Position numbers and translations under genes: made by a program. Shown here in pieces: positions 56,424 to 64,000 of a stretch of 64,000 nucleotides of DNA (position 1 is its first letter; every line of letters starts with the position of its first letter). Source of the stretch: Selaginella moellendorffii (taxonomy: Eukaryota; Streptophyta; Lycopodiopsida; Selaginellales; Selaginellaceae). The stretch lies in contig NW_003314302.1 in the NCBI RefSeq assembly GCF_000143415.4, forward strand, positions 1,119,820 through 1,183,819. Reading direction: 5' to 3'. The notes below the pieces were generated by a model. That model did no database searches. It was not told where the DNA came from and saw nothing but the letters and a program-made list of their open reading frames with translations.

Positions 56424-59400
56424 ATGATGCGGGCGGGCGCCAGGAGTGACAGCTTCGGTGCGAGCAAGGCCGGTGGAATCCACTGCGTGCTCACATTTTA
56501 GGCCAGCGATTCGCGGAGCTGCGTCACAAGGACGATCTGGTATGTGGCGAACCTCGATTTGATCAATGTGGATGAACTGTAGGTGATATACCGGGCGGCA
56601 ATTGGTGGACGGCAAGGTTTTGTCTCGATCGCTTCGAGGAAATAAAAAATCTAGAGCTTTGCAAGAGTGATCGTCCTGTTTTGGCAGGTTCTTTACACGA
56701 TTCGTCTCTACAGTGTGTGTGATTACTCGAAAGAAGTTCCTGTAAGTTCCTCGATTTTCTCTTTTGGTGGTGATTTTTTATGAGCTTGGATCAGCGAGTG
56801 CCGAGGCGTGGATCACAGCGTTTTTGCTTGCAGTGGGAAAGGTGGGAACTTTTTCTTCTTTCCAGTGACTAGACTGATTGGTTGATTTGTTTCTTCTTGT
56901 TTTACAGCCAGCTCTATCTTGTTTGGACTCATGGCCTTCCACTGAAAGCTTCAGTATGTGAGCATGTCGTGTAGGGAAGAAAGTATCTCCGAGTAAATTT
57001 TTGTGCTCGTTTCCAGGACGAGGCAAGGATCCTGGAGCATGAAGCGTCTCAGGACAATTGGAAAGGGTTTGTCATACTAGGAATCTTTTTCTTTTTGCTG
57101 AGTTATGACAGTATGCTGGCAGTGGCACCTGTGGTGGAGCCCGGAACTCCAGAAGCTTTTCCAGATCCGCCGAAATGGAGACTTGTTCGCTGTGAGAATG
57201 GTGACTGCTCGTCTTTAAATTTGCCTGCTTTGACCGTAGTTTGCTTCAGGCCTGAGGTTCTTTAAGGAGATGTGTAGGGGGTCCAAGGTGAGCTCTGTTC
57301 TCGTCATGGTTTTTGTCTCCATTGACTAGGATTTTGTACCTTACAGGTCTCTGTGATGAAGGCTGTCGGAGTTGTGAAAGGCCAAGCGGACCTTATTTTT
57401 GATGAGATCATGAACTATGGACCCGAGCGATTCCAGTGAGTATCACGCTTAAAATGTCTGGATAAGCTAACGTTTGTTGTTGTTTTTTTCTGTAGATGGG
57501 ATCACACCGTTGAAACAGCGTCGATTGTGGAAGTTATAGACGACCATTCCGATGTTCTTCATGTTTGCTTGACGCAAGATTGGCGGCAAGTATGAACTCG
57601 GAATGTCGCCGTGATTACTAAGATTCTTTCTTACAGGTATTTGAGCCCGAGAGACTTTTGCATTTCGCGCTACTGGAAGCGTGAGGACAATGGAGCATAC
57701 AGTAAGCTATACATGTTGAGAGCCATGTAGAGAACTAAGGTTTTTCTACAGCTATCTTTTACAGGTCAGTGGATAGGAAGGCAACTGAGCCTGGACATGT
57801 TCGTGCCACAATACATAGTAAGACAAAACTATTATCAACGAAGGATTCTACTTAATGGCTCTGATGTCGGATGAATGAAGGTGGAGGCTATATGATCACC
57901 CCATTGACGCCTTCAAAGTGTATGGTGGAGAGCGTGTTTGAAATAGACGCTGGTGGCTGGCCTGGCTGCATAACTTCCAGTTATGGTATCCACCTTAGAG
58001 ACAATCTCTTGAGCGTTATTGCGGGTAGCTTATATATTGTGACACGAGTGATTCCTATCTCTTAGTGCCATTGCAGGTGTAAGAGACTACTTTGCTGCGC
58101 ACCGAATGAATTCAACACAGTCCAATATGATGCCAAGGCCCCGAGAAAATTCAATCGTTGTAACGGAAGAACCAGTCGCTGCCAGCAATATTCCTCAACG
58201 TATTGCTTCCACACCATTCCTCGGGTCGTCGGATATGGAGGATTTTTTTGATGCACGCGCGGACCAATTTTCAGACACAGAGGTATGGAAAAGCAAACGT
58301 ACTTGATTCGATATATTCTTCTGCGTGTGTCTTTTCAGAGTCATAGCGATGTATCAGACGAAAGGCTTCGAAATGCCAAAGGTATGCATTTGTTAAATCT
58401 TCTCCGAGTTGCTTTTGGACCTTATGTGTATGTTGCAGCATACAATGGCCACAGCGATGGTTTGCAAAAGTGGTGCTCTTTCTCGGGAACGCTGTCCCGC
58501 GGAGTTGGCCGCAATTCAGTGTCCGAGCCCGACAGCAGCTTGTTCAAACTTCGAGGAAAAAGATACCTGAGAGATGGTTTGCTGGTAATCATTCGTTTGG
58601 TGCGTTTCGATTCTCTCAACTCCTTTCACCAGGTTGCAGCGGAAGAACCGATTTTTAAGCTTGTTGCGGCAGACTGGTACAAAAGCAAGGACAAACTAGA
58701 CAATGTCTCCTGTTTACGGGGCATTTCAGAGGTAGAGACAGTTTATTTTCTCTGTTGGACACGCCTCATTTTTCTCGTCCGTATTTTACTTCAGAAACAG
58801 AGCAAGGACGCCTTTTTCTTTACGTTCAACTTGCAGGTAATTAGTTTTCGATGCCCAAAATGCATAACCAGCGTCTTTACCTTCGCAGGTTCCTCACTCT
58901 GGTCACTACTACAGCCTGGTTTTCTACTTCGCAACACGTACGAAGATACTGGAAGGGTCGCTGCTGCATCAGTTTATACACAAAGATGACAACTTCCGGA
59001 ATCAACGCCTTCTTCTGCTGCCCTCAGTTCCCGAGGTAACACAAAGTTCGTTTGTTCAATCTAGACTTCGAAGCCTTCATTTTTTTTTTTCATGAACCCA
59101 GGGCTCTTGGATTGTGAGGCAAGCCGTGGGATCGAGAGCCGTGGTACTCGGCCAGATCCTGGACTGCAGCTATCACAAAGGCAAAAACTACATCGAGGTA
59201 ATAAAACAAGCTTTCATTTGGTTTGCTTGCTTCATAGTTTACAAGAGTGTTGGGTGCTGTTACACAGGTGGATGTGAATATGGGATCGTCGGGAATAGTC
59301 CGTGGAGTGATGAGCATCGTTTTTGGGTACATATCCGCGTTGGTTGTAGATATGGGATTCTCGTTGAGGGTAAGCCACCAATTTCCTTAGGAGCATGATA

Positions 59401-59541
59401 GTGATGGTCGATAAATTCTCTTTTTCCTTTTTTCTTCCTGGATCACAGGCCGAAAGTGAGAGCGAGCTACCAGAAGAATTGCTTGGCGCAGTGCGGTGTT
59501 TTAGATTAGATCTTTCCACCGCCGCCAACTTAGAACGATGA
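56424..59541 (+). CDS. EDR2-like protein (PH-like, START and DUF1336 domains)
   Basis: A 22-exon model of 594 residues: 56424-56457, 56502-56539, 56688-56741, 56834-56841, 56908-56953, 57017-57066, 57112-57200, 57250-57287, 57347-57435, 57496-57585, 57637-57701, 57752-57817, 57881-58024, 58077-58282, 58339-58381, 58439-58584, 58633-58731, 58795-58836, 58889-59035, 59102-59197, 59268-59369 and 59449-59541. Every junction keeps phase. START text: KAVGVVKGQADLIFDEIM, RDFCISRYWKREDNG and GGYMITPL. DUF1336 text: VAAEEPIFKLVAADWYKSK, VPHSGHYYSLVFYF and IVFGYISALVVDMGF. The first 77 residues look like a short PH domain (GWMMRAG, VLYTIRLYSV). Relatives bind phosphoinositides and restrain defence and cell death. 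Two junctions are unusual: an 8-nt exon (56834-56841) and a GC donor at 57586. The start is uncertain (ATG 56424, or 56289 upstream). Confidence 0.85.
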
Positions 59542-59887
59542 AAGTAAGCCTTTGAATCGACGATTTTTTCTTCTTTCGTTGTCAGGAAACACTTTTTATC
59601 TCCCATTCCTTCCACCCGACCCGATCGAGAGATAGCGAGGAATCTAGAAGCCTGGGAATAAATTTAATAGCCATCATCATCCATTACAGCCGCGCGCAGT
59701 ATCATATGCTTTTTTGCCACTAATCAAAATCGCGAGCAAAGTCCTCGTGCCTCTTCAAGAAAGTCACATCACACAGATTTCCCTCTCTTTTTTTTTTATC
59801 CCTTGTCTTGGTCCTTGGAAGAAGAAAAAAAATTCCAATCTCACTTGTCTCCGGGGTTGCCAGATCGATCGATCGTCTTTCTTTCTT
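59542..59887. other. Short spacer between convergent genes
   Basis: About 350 bp holding the 3' ends of the EDR2-like gene (plus) and the PP2C gene (minus). T-rich tracts, no frame of note. Confidence 0.6.
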
Positions 59888-60539
59888 TCAGCCGGATGAT
59901 CTCCAAATCCTCCCTTCGAGCGAGATCACCATCACCGAAACGTCGTCGTGGTATTTTCGGCGGTCACCCTGGGGAATGTCTAGCAGCTCGTGGAAATCCA
60001 TACCTGGTAATCAATCCAATGCTAAGAACTAAAGAACTATAAGAACTAGTAGAACATACCGGCTTTCTTGGCAGCGCGAAAGAGAAGCTCCTCAATAAGG
60101 TATTGAGCGGGGTCACCGTCTGGGAATTTCTCCATGAACCATTCCACATGAGCCACCACTTCTTCGTTGCTGAGGTACTGGTAGAGACCGTCCGAGGAGA
60201 GCACCAGGAACTGATCCCGGGGTCCCAGCCTGTGATGCTGCAATGAGGGCGTGCAAGTCACGTACGGCTCGTCGCCAATGAAATCGATCCGGAACATCTC
60301 GAGAACAGCGTCGTTTAGCTTGGGCTGTGTTGGTAAAAGAGAGCTAAAGTTTAGAACAAACAGGAGAAGAAAAAAAAACATGCAAGAACACACCTGTTTC
60401 AAGTATCCCGCGCCGAAAGCTCGAGTCACTTTCAGCCTTCCCTTGACGCGATCATTCGCTATAGATGCCTCATCATCCGGGTGCTCCATCCTTATACGCA
60501 TCACTTCCTGTCAACGTTAAGTCAGTGTGTGTGGCGTGC

Positions 60540-60582
<43 letters not shown>

Positions 60583-62660
60583 CAAAAAAGAGAACTCACC
60601 TCCTCAATGCTCGTGCTGTGATCGCAGGAGAGCTGGAGAGCTTCCAAAGTTGGCGAGAGAGGCGGTGGCGCCAGGTCCCCAACATCATACGCCGCCTCCA
60701 GTGCCGCAAGCTCTGTCGGGGTCTCCTCGATGATCCTCTCCAGCTCCATCCTCAGCATCGAGTCCCTAGCGCCGATGCGCTCGTGCTCGGCCTCTTTACT
60801 GTCGCTGGAGTGGACCGACTGGCACTTGCTGCCGCTGCGAGAGGGCCTTGTGTCCTGCGCCAGCACCGCGCGGCTGTCGCCAACGTTCATAATATAGACG
60901 TCCTCGTCCTTCATGAGCATGACGAGCAGGCAAGAGCCGACGAGCGCCACCTCCGGGTTGTCCATCACGGACCTCTGCGTCATCTCGAGATACGCGTGCT
61001 CCGTTTCCTCGAGTGCCCGCTCCAGCGCCTTTAAGACGCCCGAGTGATCCACCCGGCCTCTCCTCGACTGGATTGGCGGGCTGTCCACTTCCTCGCAGAC
61101 GCTCGCCTTGGCCAGCCTCTCCGACTCTAGCCTCTCGTGCTCCCAGTCGTACCGCCACTGGAACAGCTTCTTGTAGCTGCTGCTGCTGCTGCCACCCTTG
61201 TGCTTCCTCCTGCATGCCTGCTTGAGTTTTACTCCCAGTATGGACTTAAGCTTGACCTGCTTGCCGTCAACCTCGCCACCACCGCAAGCTCTCGTGCCTT
61301 GCCGATCCTCCGACGACTTCCCGTCCAGCTCCATCACTCCGAGTGAGCTGCAATCGTCCTGGCAATCCATAGGCGAGGGGTAGTTCCTCGACCTCGTCGC
61401 CTGCATGCCGTTTCTCGCCAAACCACCGTTGGCACCAACGTCGATCTCACGTCTCGCTTTCGTAAGTAGCCGCTGCTGCTGCTGTGGACTCTGCGAGCAC
61501 GGACTTTGCGAAAGTTGAAATGCCTCTTTCTGGTCCCACAAGAGACGTTGCAACTCCTTGTATATGGCGGGGTAAAGATTGCTCATGAGGAAATCCGGTG
61601 CGTCTGGGCCATTGAAGCCGTCATAAATCCCCACGAACATCCATCCGTGCTCCTCAGATAGTACTATATGGACTCTATCCTCCCCGGCTTTTCCCTGTGC
61701 CCACTGAAGGTGACTCTCCCTCGCGTCAAACTCCGACGACATGGAGTAAGTGTCCGCAACCGACTCGCTCGCATGCTGCTGGTCGCGATCACCACCTCTT
61801 CTATGCTTCTTCCGGTGTGGAACCAGTGACTTCCTAGTGCGAGCGATGTTGGAAACCGTCTTGGAGAAGGCTCGACGAACCGGCAAGCTTGCATCTTTCA
61901 CGTACTCGCCCAGCGTCTTCTTTCGTCCCCTGTGCGATACGGAAGGATACAAAACCGGCCCGGAGAAATGCCCACCTCCTCCCTGCTCGAGAGGCCCGGA
62001 GAGTTGCCTCTCCAATGGCCCAGACATGAAGCCCGCCTTGTCTCTCTCCAGGGGCCCGGACAGGAACCCCCGCTCCAGAGGACCCGACATGAACGCCCTC
62101 TCCAGCGGGCCGGATAGAAATCCCCTCTCGAGCGGCCCCGAGCAAGAGCCTGACGATCCAGTGATGGGTCCCGAGTGAGCAATTCCCCTGGGTATCGGCT
62201 GGAGTGGCAGCGCTGTAAACGATGGCGTGCTCTCGAACGCCGCGGCCGGGACACTGGAGAAGGCGGTGAAGCTATCGAGCAAAGGGGCCGACCTGGAAGT
62301 GGAGGTGTTGGCGCTGACGGACGCCCCCGAGATGGCCTTGAAAGAGGTCTCGGAGATGGTACACTTGAGCGCGTTCTTGCTGATCCTGGGCATCGCCGGC
62401 GCCTGCTCCTCCGCCTCCACGCTCGACCCAAATGGCTCCGAGTCGGTGTGGATGGACGAGCTCGTCGAGTGGGAGAAGGGATAGTCCCCGGACTGGTGCT
62501 GGGCGGGCGAGCTGGCGGAGGAGTCCAATGTAGGCCTGATGTAGCAGAAGGAGTGGCCGAGGCCTTCATCGAGAGGATGATCCGAGAGCACAATTCCCGC
62601 CCCATCGTGCTCCCGCCTGGGAACGAAGCAGCTCACCACTCTTGAGACGCTGTTTCCCAT
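59888..62660 (-). CDS. POLTERGEIST-type protein phosphatase 2C
   Basis: Four exons, 60600-62660, 60394-60507, 60060-60324 and 59888-60003, give 851 residues, close to plant POL/PLL proteins. I chose ATG 62660 because the product then begins [12 protein letters not shown], an N-myristoylation signal typical of the family, followed by [16 protein letters not shown] Ser-rich region contains about eight SGPLER-type repeats near residues 175-235. The phosphatase domain is split by a large insert: [20 protein letters not shown] with YDGFNG, then [37 protein letters not shown] and HDDVSVMVI, with the metal-binding Asp residues in place. It removes phosphate from Ser/Thr at the plasma membrane; POL and PLL1 act below CLAVATA-type receptors in stem-cell control. 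Intron 1 has a (CT)n tract (60542-60582). Confidence 0.93.
60542..60582. repeat. (GA)n microsatellite in PP2C intron 1
   Basis: Twenty AG units on the plus strand. On the coding strand it is a CT tract about 35 nt before the 3' splice site, inside a 92-nt intron. Confidence 0.95.
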
Positions 62661-63152
62661 GATCACATCCTCCCTCTGCCTCTTCGGCCCTCGCTCGGCC
62701 TCCGTTTGGATCGCTGCTAGCCTTCACAAACCCTGCCGCTGCCTCTACCGCTGCTGCTGCCGCTAGATCCAATCCCCCCGCGGCTCATGAAAGAAGAAAT
62801 CCCCGGCATCACTCTCTATCTGGAGGAGGGAGGAGAGATCGAGCAGCCGGGGAGAGTAAAAGCCGGATCACTGCGAAATATTACGCGAGCGTTGCGCGAG
62901 AATCTGCGAAATCCCGCGAGAAATCGGCGACGCGCAGAGGACGCATTCCGGGCGCTGCAAACATCTTACCTCGGGAATCACAAAACCCTAGCGCGCCGCG
63001 ACGCATTCCCCCTCCACGCAGCTCCCAGTCAATCTGGCGATTCAGCGCCCGATGCCGCAGCGCCTAGCGCCTAGCTGCGCGCTCCTCTCGAAACCCTAGC
63101 TCTCCTCCATCGCCATAGCTAGCGTAGAACACACACACTATCTATAAAAACT

Positions 63153-63185
<33 letters not shown>

Positions 63186-63695
63186 CGCAGCCAAAGCTCT
63201 CTTCTATATCACCATAGCCGAGTTTTTTTGCGTCTTCCTTTATTTTTCTTTTCTTAACTCCACTTGCACTGACGTTTTTGACGGTTTTGATAGTTGACGG
63301 GCTGACGGGCTGACTGGCGCTCTTGCCCGTCAGCCGTCACCTTTCCGACAAGCGCATTTCCCGGCGCCAGAGATTCGTTTCTTACAAATGACGGTCAAAG
63401 GTAATTTCTGGACGGACGTTATGCTGCTTAGCTTAATGGAATGGCCGCATTAGCGTTAATCGATCCTCTTTAATTCGGTTTTCAGCTTTCACGCGCCGCT
63501 TGGAATTCGTAAATCTCTCCCAACATTTTTTAGTGGCCTTCTCGTTGAGCGAACCTTTTGGAAAATTTTAATCGCGTCGATCTCCGTGAAGATTCATGCT
63601 ATAAGATCAAGAGAACAGCGAGGCGAGATCACGATACAAAAGCAGAAGTAAAAAAAAAGAAACTCACTTGCGATCACGAACAATTCTCTGGAAGC
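62661..63695. other. PP2C leader/promoter region
   Basis: GC-rich leader upstream of the PP2C start, then AT-richer promoter DNA with a (CA)n at 63155-63184. The small frames here overlap GC-rich leader sequence and have no family features. Confidence 0.55.
63155..63184. repeat. (CA)n microsatellite
   Basis: About 15 CA units, some 500 bp upstream of the PP2C ATG. Confidence 0.95.
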
Positions 63696-64000
63696 TTACG
63701 CACCTCTTCCTCCAAGCCAATCCTTTGACTTCGAACGATCAATCAGCCTGGCATAAACAATCGATTTTTCAGCTTGAGACTTCAACCGAAGTTTGGTGGT
63801 GCTCTTACGGCTATGCTCCATTTCTTTGACTTGATTCATTCTCGCAATTAATACGCCCATCCATGACGGATAAAGCTGCGTGTCCTGTGCCTCTGACTTT
63901 CGTTTGGAGAAAAGGAGCTTCGGCCAACCTGCACAGAGGACCTGAGAACCGGGAGCAAAATCTCCAAACACATCGAAATTCAAAGATACATGCCTGCTTT
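63696..64000 (-). CDS. Possible C-terminal exon of a gene running off the right edge
   Basis: A minus-strand frame is open from the window edge to a stop at 63696 (about 100 codons). There is no in-frame ATG near its beginning and an AG acceptor-like CAG|GC at about 63,993. The text is basic and Lys/Ser-rich near the end (KSTTKLRLKSQAEKSIVYAR) and I do not recognise it. It could be a true terminal exon or chance; internal CAG/GT pairs would also allow splicing within it. Confidence 0.25.
   Translation of the reverse strand, partial: SRHVSLNFDVFGDFAPGSQVLCAGWPKLLFSKRKSEAQDTQLYPSWMGVLIARMNQVKEMEHSRKSTTKLRLKSQAEKSIVYARLIDRSKSKDWLGGRGA

Noticed and set aside
1-64000. CRISPR arrays, operons, Shine-Dalgarno sites
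   Set aside because: The window is plant nuclear DNA with spliced genes; no regular repeat-spacer structure was seen.

Overview
The window looks like nuclear DNA of a lycophyte, most likely Selaginella moellendorffii. Genes have many exons with very short introns (mostly about 45-100 nt). There are intronless PLS-type PPR genes, a MIKC-type MADS-box gene with the usual 62/100/42/42-nt K-box exons, and other land-plant families (HVA22, GASA/snakin, EDR2-like, POLTERGEIST-type PP2C, TAF7). These gene islands alternate with long AT-rich blocks of decayed transposons. All exon models are mine, built from splice consensus, phase and family conservation; I used no transcripts or database searches.

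Layout. 1-2,059: a partial PPR gene and TAF7, both minus strand. 2,060-17,073: a transposon block. It holds a broken Helitron split by an LTR/gag fragment, a decayed Ty3 element, a 100-N assembly gap (11,770-11,869), and a G-rich stretch without coding sequence that I interpret as a non-autonomous LTR element carrying a hexanucleotide expansion. 18,448-23,304: a gene island with a PPR gene and an HVA22-like gene (minus) and a DNA-3-methyladenine glycosylase (plus). 23,305-44,600: a second transposon block with two related minus-strand Ty3 copies, one much more decayed, an unrecognised broken coding relic, and an LTR related to the Ty3 element at 7 kb. 44,628-64,000: a gene-dense island with a Bet v 1/START-like protein, the MADS-box gene, calmodulin, two GASA copies (one broken), a 22-exon EDR2-like gene, and a POL-type PP2C.

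The most notable finding is two 194-bp solo LTRs at 24,839-25,032 and 38,502-38,695. They have TG...CA ends, 5-bp target duplications and a segment derived from the 3' half of 5S rRNA, including the pol III internal promoter boxes. This is the architecture of Cassandra-type TRIM retrotransposons. A third copy with an internal deletion lies at about 25,802-25,925. One insertion is supported by an empty site in the paralogous Ty3 copy. Other points: a calmodulin with unusual residues only in its C-lobe EF-hands, a GASA gene/pseudogene pair with a patchy, conversion-like identity pattern, and an EDR2-like gene predicted to have an 8-nt microexon and a GC-AG intron.

The genes are not one pathway. 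They are ordinary plant housekeeping and regulatory genes: transcription, DNA repair, membrane trafficking, calcium signalling, lipid binding, peptide signalling and organelle RNA processing.
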